Both the position numbers and the translations under genes were made by a program. Under the pieces are notes generated by a model, which did no database searches, had not been told where the DNA came from, and saw nothing but the letters and a program-made list of their open reading frames with translations. Shown here piece by piece: positions 27,301 through 42,300 of a stretch of 64,000 bases of DNA; within the stretch, counting starts at the first letter, position 1; every line of letters begins with the position of its first letter. The stretch comes from Apus apus. Lineage: Eukaryota > Chordata > Aves > Apodiformes > Apodidae. The stretch spans positions 21,472,241-21,536,240 of the forward strand of contig NC_067285.1 in the NCBI RefSeq assembly GCF_020740795.1, read 5' to 3'.

Positions 27301-30300
27301 TCACAAACTCTTGAGCATCATGGAGTAATGAAGACTTCCACCCGTGCTTGCAAGTATCTGTCTTTAGGTCAGAGTTACAGTGGTTAGAAGTGTATACTAT
27401 GAAAAAAAAGTGGGAATATAACAGAAAGGAAAAGCCAGATTATCTATGGAACTTCAGCCTGAAGCTTAAAGAAGCTTCTAATTTTCATTTGACTAGGACC
27501 AGTATACAGGGGAATACTACTAAATAATTCATTTCTTGATCCATGTTTGGCTTTTGCAAATTTAGATCAGGCCTTAAAACACAAAATAAGCTACTAAAAA
27601 TACTTGGGGAATAATATGATTTGCATCTTGTGATTTATTTTTAGTCATTAAGTACTGTTCAAAATCAAACTGAGAGGTGACTGCTTTACAAAACTTACTT
27701 GCTTTAGACTTCTTATTTTTAGAGATCATGTTTGCCTCAGGTTCCCTTTTCTTTTCCATACAAATAAAAGTTTTGTATTTTACAGTACTTTGAAACCAAA
27801 CCTTCAAATACTAATATGGTGTTGTCCATCATAGATTCAAGTGATTGAAGATGACAGAAGTAACCGTGGATCAGAACCATTTGTCACTGGAGTGAGAGGG
27901 CAGGTCCCACCTCTTGTTACCACAAATTTCTTGGTCAAGGATCAAGGTAAAATATTTTTATTTTCCTAAACAAACAAGCAAAACACAAACCCCAAAGTTC
28001 TGTCAGTGGCAGAACTGTGTCTTTAAAGGAAAAGTTTGAGGAATTATTTCAGTGGCTAGGGATGTGTGTTTTACCAACAGAAGCTTAGTTTCAAGTCATG
28101 TGTTGATTTGATCTCAATTCAAATTCTCCTGATTGCTTGGTAGCTGTTAGCCAATTCACAAGTGAAAAAAAGTTTTTCAAGACAGGTCCCTGGGACTAGC
28201 ATTAGCAGGGATATCAAAAAGCAGCAAATTTTGTCTCTTCTGTAGAGCTGTATGAGCAGCAGTTAAGAACTGAAATTTCCTAGCAATATCATTTTAATTG
28301 GACTGGGAACTGTATTTTGTTAAATCAAGTGGGATGTCAGTTGGTCCATGGGCTTTGTTGAGAAATTTAATCTAATTTCTCACATGGTTTTGGAGATTTA
28401 AATCTCTCTTAAAACTTCAGAATCTGATTCTACAATCAACTGTTTTACTCTTCAGCCAAATTTACAAAATCAAATGGTAGAAATGTTTGAATTGAGTTTT
28501 CTGCCTATAATACATTTTAGTCTGCAAAGAGTGAAACAGGAATCCCTTTTTGGTGGTTTAAGTTGATGGGGAATCAAGTTAATTTGTTTTAAATTAAAGA
28601 CTTCTATTATATGTAGTTAATCATAAAGAAGCATTTTGTTTACAATTCAAGTTTGCATAGATGTAATAATTTATTTTTTTTTTTATAGACTCAAAGTCTC
28701 TGTGGCTTAACAACACAAATGAAGTTATCTTTGTTTCTGTTCTTGAATATAAACTTACCTTGTACTGAAATTCACAGTGATTTGTCCTTTGTTCCTCAGG
28801 TAATGCAAGCCCCCGCTACATAAGATGCACATCTTACAATATTCCCTGCACTTCAGATATGGCCAAACAGTCCCAAGTTCCTCTAGCTGCTGTCATAAAA
28901 CCACTGGCTACTTTGCCCCCAGAGGAGGTGAGAACCGTATGTGGAGTTACATATGCACTCTGTGTTCAAAACATGTAATATTTGAGCGCTGTGATAATTT
29001 CAGGTTTTTCCCACTAACTGTCAAGCAGTATGATCAAGTGACCAACACTAGGATGATCACAAATGCATACACCTCCATCTGATGCTCAATTTCTTTCTTG
29101 GCCTAAAGTATTTAAGTAGTTACTAATTACTGATGTTAAGTCTTTCCTAGGATGTTGATTTGTGGAATTGCATGAGAATGTATCAAGCAGCACTGGTTAA
29201 ACTCTCTAGCACAAATGTATATGCACAGCATCGTGTGGCATGACAGCACAGGACTGAGTACTGGGCACTGCTGAGCTGCTCTTGTACTTCTGCCCTTGCT
29301 CTGCTCAGCACTTCCTTCCTTCTAGATGTAACGTGTGGCTAGCTGGCCTGTGACACATTGTCTGATTGCTGAGAACGTGAAAGCTTTGAGAATATTACAG
29401 AGCTAGGAATTTTATAAAATATGCTAAGTACTCTGGCTGCTGTGTAGTGTCAGCCTTCTTGGAACTGTGACAAATATACTAATTAAATTCAAATGTGTCT
29501 GGTTGCAGTATTCTGTGCCTTGTTAAACTTAGCCTCTGCTGAGGGAAGGAATACCTCTGGACTTCCAAGGGTGTTGCATTGCATTAATGTTCCTAAACTA
29601 TGGCTTGGGTTTTGAAAAGTGGTTTGTGATAAAACTGAGTTGTGAAGTTAATTGCTGTATTGCTGTGCTGTGGCTGGAGTTTAAAAGGAGCAGAATCACA
29701 GAATTACAGAATGTTAGGGATTGGGAGGGACCCTGAAAGATCATCTAGTCCAACAGGAGAAGGTGGTCATTTTTGAAAAACCCAGAGGCTTGTGGAGCTG
29801 CACGTTTTTATAGAAGCTTTACAAACAACTAGTTGTTAGATGTCCTGGTGTGTTTATACTTTGAACAAACACTTGTGATATCCAGAAAAAACATGGCTAG
29901 GAATGTAAAATTGCCTTGGAGACTGATCAGCTTCTTCTAGCATTGCAAAGTGCTTTATGGCAAGGGCAAACTGCCTGTGAAGGGGCCGATCCAACAGATG
30001 AAGGCTCTGCTGTTCAGAGCAACAGGACTGTAAATAGAACTGAAGATTAATGTATCAGTAGTGAGAGGATAAGTGTCTCATGGAAGTACTGCATTCAAAT
30101 AAATTCAGAAAATACACAAATTCAGCACCTGGTTGCTAGCATCTTTCTACTATGTTAAAGCACAGTTCAGAAAGCAAAGCTTGACACTTCAGAAAGAAGT
30201 ATCTCTGTGCCTTCTGGAGCTAAGTGTTCATTGACAAGTTATGCATAGCACTGCATGTTTACAGCATGTTTTTGGCTTGTTTGGATGCATGTTATTGGGG

Positions 30301-33300
30301 AAGGAGCGGAGGAAAAAGCTTATTGTGTGGAAGTATAATACCAACATGGCCTGGTAGTCAGAAAACTTGAAATTTTGTTTCCTCTGAGGATGTCAACCAG
30401 GGAGATAGGAGCTGAGTAATGGTGGCTGCAAAACCATTGTATTGTTAAAAAATTATCATTGGGGTTGAATGAGAGATGTGACGCATGTGCAGTGTGAAGA
30501 GGAAGAAAGTGACTGGAGCATTTGCTCAGTTCCTGCAAAATGAATATATCATATCTTAAACATGATTAGAGGCTTAGAGTGACTGAGAAAATTAAGACTG
30601 GGCACATTTAGTGTCAGAAAACTTTAGTTAAACTTACTTTCGAGCTAGATTCTTAGTTTTGAAAGATGCTTTGAACTATGAATGCAGCTTGCAGAAGCTC
30701 TGTCTCTTATGTGTTTCCTGCGTGTTCTTAGGTTGAGAAGCTGCAGAAGTTGCCAAGAATCTTAGACTAGTTTGCAAAAATAATGTATCATCAGTAATAG
30801 TTAGAAAATGGCATAGCTGTGTAACAGTTTTGAGGACTTTCTATACAATGGCGTCAAGACAAGCAGAACTTAACAATATATGTATTTTGTGGTGGACTTC
30901 AAAAATAAGCCTTATCAGCTGAAATTTTTTAAAATAGTCTGGGTACTCTATGCTCTTAATCATATGGATTGCAATGACTGGCTTGTGTTTTGTAAAATAG
31001 CTTACTTTCTACAAGGAAAAAGTACGAAGAGTTGCTTTTAGAACACCTAGCCTGTGGTGAAATGCAAATTGGATGTTCACACCCATGAGGTTATCACAGC
31101 CATTCTTTGCATGGCTTCAGTCTTTTGTGTTCACTTGGCACACATCTGTGACATGCAGTGTGCTATTCCTGCTAGCTGCTATATAAGGTAGTGCAGCACC
31201 TTGGAGAAGTACTTGTTTGTGTCTAAGTGGGATAGCACATTGACTACTGCGGCCCCCAGAGAACTGCTGTGCTAGGGCTTGAGCTGAAAAGCATTTATGA
31301 AACACTTGTTGAGGCATCGCCCACCTCCTGCGCTCTCTTACACTGCTGTCAAAATGCTAAACCCTATACAGTGTACAGGGAGGTAGTTTTAATCTCTGCA
31401 ACATGTGTGGTCACTTCTTTCTCACCATGTGACCTTTTGTTTCATTTTTTTCCCCTGCTTTCACAGAATCTTCCTTATTTGGTAGACCATGGAGAATCTG
31501 GCCCAGTGCGATGTAATAGGTGCAAAGCTTACATGTGCCCGTTTATGCAATTCATTGAGGGCGGAAGGAGGTTCCAGTGTTGTTTCTGCAGCTGTGTTAC
31601 TGAGGGTAAGCTTTCTTCTGGAAATCAGTGTCTAGGCTTTATTGGTGTGATCTGTGAACAAGATGCAAGCAGATAAATCTTTATCATGTTATGATGATTT
31701 ATAATGTGTACTGTATGTGTGTTTAATCTCACAAAAAATAAAACATTGCAGTGCTCAATTTTGAAATTATGTTCAAGTTAAGTAGGTGCTTCTGCATTGT
31801 AGTATTATTATACCAGTTTTTTAACATGAGGTACTTTAGCATAATGCATGGTGGTTTGAAAAATTACACTGTTTTCATAGGGTATTACAAACTTTGATTT
31901 TGCTATGACAGATTGAGATGTACATCTAGTCAGTAGCATGAGTTAAGATTTGTTTTTTTGCTCATAAAGCCTGATTAAACTGCTTAGAGATGAGATTGCA
32001 GCTAAATTTGCTAGAGCTGAAATGGTTCAATATATGCCAGTTAATCTTAATTGCTCTTCTAATTAACATAAAACATGTTGCCTTTTAAGCAGAAGTCACT
32101 ATGTGCTGCTTATAGCTTGACATCAATAGATTTGTTTTGATGGCATAGTGGAATGCAAGGTACAACAAATCCTGTGGTGGTGATTTGAGTGTTCCATTTG
32201 GTAGCACTGATGGCTTTTAATGAACTGTTTGTTCTTATCACCTCAGTTATGCTATACAACTATTTGTATAAAGAAAAATGGGAAGCTGAGAGGGGTTAAA
32301 ATGGCCAACTTGAAAAAGCCTATTTTGTCAGGTGGTTTTCACCCTGCATGCATTCCCTGTCTCTGCTCACTCAGCAGCTGTATGAATGGCTGTACCTGTA
32401 ACAACTGAGCAGGGACAGAAAAGGGAGTGATGCTCAGAGTGCTGATGAAAGCAATGCTATGAAAATACAGCATAGTTGTACCTAATGCTTGAGAACAATT
32501 TGTTTTCTCTGCAAAAACAATTAGATCATTAGGTCATACTGGATTGTGTACTTGTGAGAGAAGTAATAGATGCTTACATACGTAGCCTTAATGATATCAC
32601 TTTGTTATCACTTGTTTTCTTTTGAACTGCTGACATTTGAATGTTTAAAGGTGGTGAATACTGCCATTACAGGTTATCTCATTTTAGTCTCCCCTGGAGC
32701 TATATAGGTAGCAATTGCTGGAATATGCTGCCTTTGCAGTTCTGCAGGAGGGACTCTGTCATGTAGTTTCTGGGGCACAAGGGAAATGCTTTCTTCCTTT
32801 CTACAGCTGACTTTTGTAGGCAAAAACTTAGCTTAACTTCCATTTTACTTTCTGATACCTAGCACTAGCACAAAAGTACTAGATGCTGGGCATGTGTTTA
32901 CACTTCCGAGTCTTCCTTCTTAACGCTTTACAATCCACTATAGGAAGTACTCTGTCTATTCTGACAAAAGGATTATGGCAGTCTCTGCAGCTGAGAGTGC
33001 CTAGAAGGCTTTACTCATGCAGCATGTAAAAGGTAACTCATATAGGACCTCTGTCTTTTAGTAAGCCTGAATCAAGTCAGTGATTGGACTAAATCCATCA
33101 GAAGAATCCTAAGAGCATATTGTAGTAACATTTCTGAAGTGAAACTTCACGTGACAATGTCACAGATTCAAGAGAAGTACAACAGTGACTATAAAATGTG
33201 CCACCTGGTACATAAGGCAAACTGAAAGCAGTTTGTATTTCTTGGCTTTAATGATGCTTCTTAAATTGTGTTCGTATTTTTAGTAATATTTGAATGCTAG

Positions 33301-36300
33301 CACAGAGTGCTAACTAGCTTTCCTGGAGTTTTATCTGAAACAGCTGTTGTCACATTAGCTCTCCAGTCACAGTGTTTATCATGGGCATGTTACTGAATTC
33401 AGTATTTTTTCCTTCTCCAGTGCCACCTCACTACTTCCAGCATTTGGATCATACTGGAAAGCGCGTAGACTTCTATGACCGACCTGAGTTGTCTTTGGGG
33501 TCTTACGAGTTTCTAGCAACGGTTGACTATTGCAAGGTACAGTGTTTATTGCTGTGTTTTGTAAATGGGTGATTTAGTTAGAACTAGCCTGTTCTTCACT
33601 GAGAAATGGCAAAATCAGTCTAGGGCATGTAATATTAGTCAATTTCAAGCAGAGTGTGCTTACATGTCTGTTAATTGGACAGGGATGGGAGAGTGATTTG
33701 GAGAAACAACTACTGCTTATGTGTAAAAAAAGTACATGAAAGCTCATAGAATTATTAAAGTTGGAAGGGGCCTTTAAGATCATCAAGTTCCAGCCCCTCT
33801 GACATGAGCAGGGACCCCTACTGCTAGACCAGGTTGCACAAAACCGCATCCAACCTGGCCTTAAAAACTTCCACGGATGGGGCATCAACAACCTCCCTGG
33901 GCAACCTGTTCCAGTTCCTCACCACCCTTATAATGAAGAATTTCTTCCTAATATCTAACCTAAATCTCCTCTCTCTCAGTTTAAAACCATTACCCCTTGT
34001 CCTATCACTATCTTCTCTGATGAAAAGCCCTTCCTCAGCTTTCCTGTAGCCCCTTTCAAGTACTGGAAGGCCGCTCTAATGTCTCCCCAGAGCCTTCTCT
34101 TCTCCAGGCTGAACAGCCCCAACTCTCAGCCTGTCTTCATAGCAGAGGTGCTCCAGCCCTTGGATCATCTTGGTGGTCCTTTTCTGGAGCCTCTCCAACC
34201 GGTCTCTATCTTTCTTGTGCTGAGGGCCCCAGAACTTTACACAGTATTCTGGGGGGTCTGACCAGAGCAGAGTAGAGCAGAGGGGCAGAATCACTTCCCT
34301 GGCCCTGCTGGCCACACTTCTTTTGATGCAGCCCAGGACACAATTGGCTCTCTGGGCTCCAGCACACACTGGAGGCTCATGTGGAGCTTCTCATCTGCTA
34401 CCACCCCCAAGTCCTTCTCCTCAGGACTGCTCTCCAGCCGTTCTCTCCCCAGCCTGTATTTGTTCCTGGGGTTATACCGACCCAGGTGCAGGACCTTGCA
34501 CTTGGCCATGTTAAACTTCATGAGGTTGGCACTGGCCCACCTCTCCAGCCTGTCACGGTCAAAGCTCTTGAGTTTTGACCAGCGTTCATTTGTCTGTGTT
34601 GCAGAGCTGTTACGTGGGCTGCATTACATGACCATAATGTGAGTTCCTCCCTCTCTTCCACAGAATAACAAGTTTCCCAGTCCACCTGCTTTCATTTTCA
34701 TGATTGATGTGTCTTACAATGCTGTGAAGAGTGGCTTAGTGAGGCTAATATGTGAAGAATTAAAGTCACTTCTAGATTACCTGCCCAGGTAGGTATATTG
34801 TGTACTACTGTAGCCAGTCAAAATGGGGTCACTTTTTGCCTCTTAAAAAAGCTAAAAACTAAAAAATTATTTTATAACCCTATCAAGCTTTTCTTCAGGA
34901 AAAGGCCATCTTTCTGCATAACTTTCTAGGTGAAAACAATTTTTCCTTTCTTGTATTTTTCCCATTATACCTTATTTTGATGGGTTCTGTGTCATGATTT
35001 CACTGTCTCCTTAGATGTGAAGGCAAGTATATCTCTTACAGGGAAGGCAACATGGAAGAATCAGCCATTCGAGTAGGATTTGTCACCTACAACAAAGTGT
35101 TACACTTCTATAATGTGAAGAGCTCACTGGCACAGCCACAAATGATGGTTGTCTCAGATGTGGCAGATATGTTTGTGCCACTCCTGGATGGTTTTCTGGT
35201 GAATGTGAACGAGTCCAGGACAGTTATTGCCAGGTAATGGAAATTTAATTACAACGTGTGTAGTAAACTTCTTGTTTGGTAGATTCAAGTGTTGCATGCT
35301 TGTTTGTCATGTTATTCACTGAAAAGTCACTCCATGTATTTTAACTTCCTATACCCTTTGAGATTAAGCTGGCAAAGTAGGATAGGAAAATTCATGGGAT
35401 AAGGATATATTTGGCTTCTAGTCCAGCTTGGCAGAAGGTATGTATATATACAGGGATTTAGTATAGAACAGTATGTCTGGGAAAGAACAAAACAAGATTA
35501 TTGCAGATTGAAAGTCATTAAGAATACTGAATCACTGTCTTTAAGGCAACTGCCTAAATAACTAAACTGAGACAACAGTGTTGTCCGATTTTGATTCTGT
35601 GCAGAAAATTGAATGAGTGGCATAAAAAAGATTAAATCTAGAAGAGAAATTAGCAAAGTTTTGGCAAATTATTAATGTGATACTTGAACTGTAATGAAAC
35701 TATGGTGTGTAGCTATGTTTAGGGAACTAGACCTGGCTACTGCATGTTTTTAAAGAAAATGTCTCACCTGTTTTGTAGTGCATTAACAGACATAAATACA
35801 GAACTTTGGATTAAACCTATTAATCTTTAAATAGTACACAGCGTGCTTGGCAAACAGAGGCCAGATGTCGCTGGTCTTTCCTAAGAGTTTTCTTACTAAT
35901 GTATATTGGAACATATTAAAAGAGCAGAATACAGAAGAGCTATTGAAGTAGTTGAGGCTATAGAGCAAGCAGTGAGGATACAGATGAGAGAAGCCAATGG
36001 AGAATGACAAAGCATTTTTTTCACAGATAAATTACGAGATGCTAACTACTGTAAAAATTACGCAAATTTACTGACACCTTAGGGACTTCTATTTAACCAT
36101 CTTAGTCTCATAGGTCATCACCTCCAACTGTATGGTTTTGCCAATTAAATGAAATCTTGAATTCCTCCTTTTTCTTGTTCTTTGCTAGTTTGTTGGATCA
36201 GATTCCAGAAATGTTTGCAGACACAAGAGAAACAGAAACTGTTTTTGCACCTGTCATTCAAGCAGGGCTGGAGGCTCTGAAGGTTAGTAAATGCATTGTG

Positions 36301-39300
36301 AGGGCAAATTGTTTTCAGTCTTAAGTACTCTGAAGTTCTGCTAACACACACTAAGACTGTTCCAAAGCTTCTTCTAAGTCTCCTTGTGGTAAATGTGCTA
36401 CATGTAGGGAGTACTTGGCTCATTCTTCAAGTGCATGTACCTCTTTTTCTATGTAGCTAGCTATCTGTTCTCTATCCATTCTTTAAAATATTTTTTCTCA
36501 AAGTACAAGATGGGTCTTACTCTCACCCTGCTGAGTTTTGCTTTGAAGAGTTTACAGAACCTACACAAAAAAAAATTAAACCTCCAACATTAAAATCAAG
36601 TGCTGAAGTCTGTCATATCTCCATTGAGGAGTTCTGTAATGTGATGGCTTTATGATCCTGTGCTTGAAGCTCTGGTATAATGTTAAATAAAATGAAGGAA
36701 TGCAATCTGCTGAAATTGCCCACAACATGCTAACCAAGTAAACCTTCCCTAAAGTTCTTCCATTCCAGTATTTCATCCAGATAATTACACACACAATACA
36801 ACTCCTACTTGTATATAAAGATTGAATTGATTGCCTGTATGATTCCATCCAAAACTGTCCATATAGCTCTATTTGTCTGTCATCTAAGTCCTTAGAAGTC
36901 TCTCTTAAACTCAGTTTTCACTACAATTGTTCGATCAAGAAATAATGTTAATTACTAATTGATTATTTACATACTGCATGCATCAGAGAAAATAACCTAC
37001 TAAACATTGGCTAGTGTTGACATTGGTTCTTTGTTTAAAATGAATGATCTTTTGAAGCTCAGATTACAAAAGCAGTTTCCATTTCTGTGGCTCTTTTCCA
37101 CAAACTAAGTAGCTGCAAATCAAAGAAAAAAGCTGTCTACCATGTTTGCATAAAACCTTTTGTAGCTGAGTCCTGCTTACTGGTCTGTGTCTCCATGGAG
37201 CCAGTCCTTTTCTCCTTGTCGTGGAACTAGGACAGGTCCAGTAGAACTGAAACTTGCTTTTCTGTAACTGACCAGTAAGCTGTGCCCCCCGTGTTGGATA
37301 CCACTGAAGGAACCAAGTGATCACTGAACCTGCATGTCTGATAGTGAGCCTTCCTGACATAAAGAAGTGATGAGGATGCCTGAATGCTTGTTCTTGAATC
37401 ACAGTTTCTCTTACAATTTTTAGAAATGGTTTCTAACCTGCGCTATTGCACTTCCTTTTCCTTCAGGCAGCTGAGTGTGCTGGCAAGCTCTTCATTTTCC
37501 ACACCTCTCTGCCCATTGCAGAGGCACCAGGAAAGTTAAAGAACAGGGACGACAGGAAACTGATCAACACAGATAAAGAGAAGGTAATAGTCACTTGCAT
37601 GATGCTTATGTAGCAGGTCTCTATTATACTCTATGGGATAAAATAACTCTGAAGCAACATTAAAAAACTTTCAAGGGTAGCACATAATGTAACCTTCTCA
37701 GCTAATACCTTTTAACATTGCACTTTTCTCTTTTGTTCACAAGCAGAGCTGTGTAGATTTAACATCATAAGGACAGCTCTGGGATGAGAACAGGAAGAGA
37801 TAGATGTACATTCTTACACACGATTAAATACCATAGCTGGATTAAAATAAATATGCTGAACTTAAAGCTAAAGCAAGACATGTAGTAATTTTTGTAACAT
37901 TCCAACAGTTCTTCAAAAGCAGGGTCAGGAAGAATTTATATTATTCTAATTTCCCTGAAAAGAGACTTCAAGTATAAAAGTGTATTGACTAGGATTATAA
38001 ACTGGATCTCATTTTCCTTTCCTTACCACAAACTTCTGATCTCATCTCTGACTTTCTTTCTTAGACTTTGTTTCAACCACAGACAAGCTTTTACAACAAC
38101 CTGGCCAAGGACTGTGTGGCCCAGGGCTGCTGTGTGGATCTCTTCCTGTTTCCAAACCAGTATTTAGATGTGGCAACACTGGGTGTAGTAACTTACCAGA
38201 CAGGAGGCTCCATTTATAAGTATGCATATTTCCAGGTAAGAGTGACATTGGCTCAGACTGGTATTTGATCTAAATAAAGATTATTGTTCAGTTAAAGAGT
38301 TCTTTTCTGTAGTGTGAACCCTAGTGAGCAAGTACTTCTTCGGAAATAAATTGCTACTTAAATTTCAAGATTTTCACCAAAATAATTTTGTTAGCTTTTT
38401 GTCTTTACACAAACTATCTCTATGAATAACAGTAGCAACAACAAGAAAAGCTATGCTGTTACCTTTCAGCACAGTATTTTATTAACAGGGCACTGAGCCC
38501 TGTATGATGGCTGATTTCTAAAGTAAGACGGCAGAAAATAGGATCTGATTTAAAATTACTTTATGGTTTATGGAGCAGCTCTGATTTATGTGATTATGAA
38601 TTTGAATTATTGCTTGTGTTCTAGCTGGAGACAGACCAGGATAGGTTCCTGAATGACTTGAGAAGAGATGTCCAGAAAGAAGTGGGATTTGATGCTGTAA
38701 TGAGAGTGCGCACAAGCACAGGTGGGTGATAGCAGGAGGAGTCTTAATAAATTGACCACTTCAAGCATGTAGTATGGGAAGGAACAGATTTTTCCCCATT
38801 TTAAAACATCTTGAGATTAGGCTATGCTAAAAGCTCTGCTAAAGCGTTGAAATTCTAAGACTTTTGTCAAGACTGATCAAAGATCCCTGCTGAAATCTGT
38901 CAAGATAACTTCGTGTCACTGATGTCAGGATTTTCAGGGCTCCAAAGACTCACTGTCTTGTTATTCTGTTGAAAACTGTGGTTCATGTTGGGTTTTTTTC
39001 TTTCTTAGGTATTCGAGCAACTGACTTTTTTGGAGCTTTCTATATGAGCAACACAACTGATGTAGAGATGGCAGGTTTGGACTGTGATAAAACAATCACA
39101 GTGGAATTTAAGCACGATGACAAACTGAGTGAAGACAGTGGTGCACTCCTTCAGGTGAGGGGGGGGCTTTCCAGGAGAAAAAAGTGAGTTGACAGTTGAG
39201 TTGTCAAGAAACTGTGTCAAGGTGGAACCAATTCTCAACCCCAGAACCAACTCTGGGGAGAGTGCCAGTTGCAGAAGAGGACAAGGTTCACTCTGAACTG

Positions 39301-42300
39301 AATTATCAGATACTCCTTCAAGGAACTGTTTGTTCTTTTTTTCTGCCCTTTACTATACCCTTAACCTTTCAGCATATTTGTTCTCAGGATGAAGTAGACT
39401 GCTTCAAATTACAGTCTATTTTCCAAGACCAGTTCCCTTAGTACAAACTGCTAATATTGCTGCTTAAGCATAAGCATAAGCGACTCACTTATCATGTGAA
39501 TCTTTTACATAATTATCTTATTTGTTTAGGTATCCAAATCCTCGTTTTTACTGAAGTATTTTCAGACCCTTCCTTTCTTGTAGCAGGGCCTCATTTTTCT
39601 ATATCTTGGAATCTTTGTCTCCCACAGTGTGCTCTGCTATATACCAGTTGTGCGGGACAGCGACGACTCCGCATTCACAACCTCTCCTTAAACTGTTGCA
39701 CACAGCTTGCTGACCTCTATCGCAACTGTGAGACAGACACACTCATCAATTACTTGGCTAAATATGGTAAGGGTAAATATGGTAACAAGAATTGCAACCT
39801 CTAACTGCTGTTAAAATGCCTGTTGTCATCCAGTCACACCTGTTCATGCTCCTTGCATCAAGTGTCAGGTGGCAATCTTGATAATTGAGTCATTTATGGG
39901 AAAGAGCATAAAGCTGTGATGATAGTATTGTTGCTTAGGACAAGAGGTAAAAATACAGAGTGTAGGCTCATCCCTCATACAAATTCTTGTTTAATTTTCT
40001 TTAATAGAGGTTTGTATTGACGGTTGTCTTGAATTCATCTTTGTATTTATTTTTGACTGGTTTAATTAATTCTTTAACTGTTTGAGAATTTTGCTCTGGG
40101 AATAGGAAATTACAGCCTTTGCTTATAGATCTGGGTTTCGTATCATACTTTAATGCATTGTACCCTATTTGCCCTTCCTGTTTTGCAGTACAAGCCTACA
40201 AATCCAGCAGAGATTTAGATATGTGTGTGTTTATTGCCATTAAAATACAAGAAATGGTCCATTTCCAGTCCATTAAAGAAAGACAGCCAGTCTATAAATG
40301 GAGTCTTTATAGTACCCCATGCTTTCAAATATGAATAAGTGGATTGTAAAGTACATGGGAAGTAGAGTTGAAGAATACACAGTAAAATGGAATAAATTAC
40401 CTTATTCAGTAGGAATGTATAATCTCTCTCATAAGTTTGAAGGAGAGAGGAGAAATATTTAAATAAACAATAGTTGTTTCGATTTACTTTGTGGAAGTAG
40501 CGTTTGGTTTTTTGCTGTTCATGAGGAATCACTTGATAGCTGCTCATCTCTTTCCTCTTTCTATGCAGCGTATCGTGGAGTTCTGAGTAGTCCAGTAAAG
40601 GCCGTACGAGATGCACTGATTAGCCAATGTGCCCAGATCCTAGCTTGCTATCGAAAGAACTGTGCTAGTCCCTCTTCTGCTGGCCAGGTAAGCTCTAGTG
40701 CTTTCACTTGAATCACAGGCTGTTTATTAAAAGTGATGAGAGCTTCTTCCTACTTAACCTACTCAAAAAAAAGTCAATTGCTTCACTCAGCAGAAATTTG
40801 CGAAGAGGAGACTTGAAGTAAAGAGACACAAGCAGAACTACAGTTGAGCACGGCTTCTTGGATTTCTGTCTGGAGCCCAGGAAGCACTGTTTGCACCAGG
40901 GAAAAGTTTTCTGTTACTTTTGCAAGTCCACAGTATAATTAGACTGTCAGCTTTTGCTCCTCACAGCTGTACCATGCTTTGCTGGTCCATGCAAGTCTCA
41001 TTTTGCTTATACAGCAAGGCAGCTGACCAGCTTGTGTCTGCTTTTGACTTGTAGCTGATCCTCCCTGAATGCATGAAGCTGCTTCCTGTGTACTTGAATT
41101 GTGTGTTGAAGAGTGATGTCCTTCAGCCTGGCCCAGATGTCACAACAGATGACCGTGCCTACATTCGTCAGCTAGTCACATCCATGGACGTGGCAGAAAC
41201 AAATGTTTTCTTTTATCCCAGGCTTTTGCCCCTGGTGAGTAGTTCAGGATATTCTTACCACTTGAGACTTGCTGCTGTCTTGAGTTTTCGTAAGGACAGG
41301 CATTTATAGTTTAGCAAGGGAAAGTGATTTGAGAAGGATTTGGGATCTGCCATCTGGTGGGATACTTCACTTAATTCCATTCAGTGATAGTTGCATTGCT
41401 GCATCTTGTGAATTTACTGGGGGATTCTTTTTCTCCTGAGCTGTGAGCATATGACTAGTGGCAAAGATGACACTTTTGACCCTTTCATAAAAGTCCTAAA
41501 GCTTCTTCTAAGTTTTTGTAGTAATTTTAATCATTGCAGGGCAACTCCACATACTGACTTTTCAGTACCATAGTTGCTGGAATAATCCTAACAACTAATT
41601 ATATTCCTACTTCAGGAGGCAATATTGGAACTATAAAGTAATTTCATAGAAGCCTTATGTTCTCTTTTGCGGACCAAGGGTCTCTGATCTGCTTCTGTGT
41701 CATATTCAGTAAGAAAACTAAGCTAAGGAAGATGATACTTCAGTTGTAGCTATTGCAGTCTTATGGGTCCTAGAAATGAGAAAACTATTGGGATCTTAGT
41801 GGCAGAAATTTTCAGGACTTCACAAGATGCTTTTGTTTGATAACCCTGAATTATTATTTTTTTATTTCACTGTAAACCAGACCAAAGCAGATGTTGACAG
41901 TGACTCCTTGCCAGCAGCAATCCGGAACTCAGAAGAACGTCTCTCCAAGGGTGACATATACCTGTTGGAGAATGGGCTGAACATCTTTGTGTGGGTGGGA
42001 GTCAACGTGCAGCAAGGCCTGCTCCAGAACCTCTTTGGAGTGTCATCCTTCGGCCACATTAGCAACACCTTGGTGAGCTGGATGGCAGTCTAGGAGCTAG
42101 TGTCTGTGATAGTCACCTAAAACTTGTAACAGTTTTCTCAACTTGCTTTCTCATTGTTTTATTTTTCATACTAGGAACAAGAGAAGCACAGGTATGTGAA
42201 ACTAGTGGAAAAGTGAGCACGTTGGGCATTCCTTGCCTAGCTTTGTTTGACAAGCCACATTTCCACTGAGAGAGCAGTTCTTATGTAAATGGAACAGATA

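Noticed and set aside
34605-34638. Cryptic 34-nt exon between the CR1 copy and SEC24C exon 13
   Set aside because: Good-looking splice sites, but the length breaks the frame, and exon 12 to exon 13 joins perfectly without it.
33834-34642. Several 60-100-codon frames on both strands in SEC24C intron 12
   Set aside because: They are broken remains and shadows of a CR1 reverse transcriptase, not host genes.
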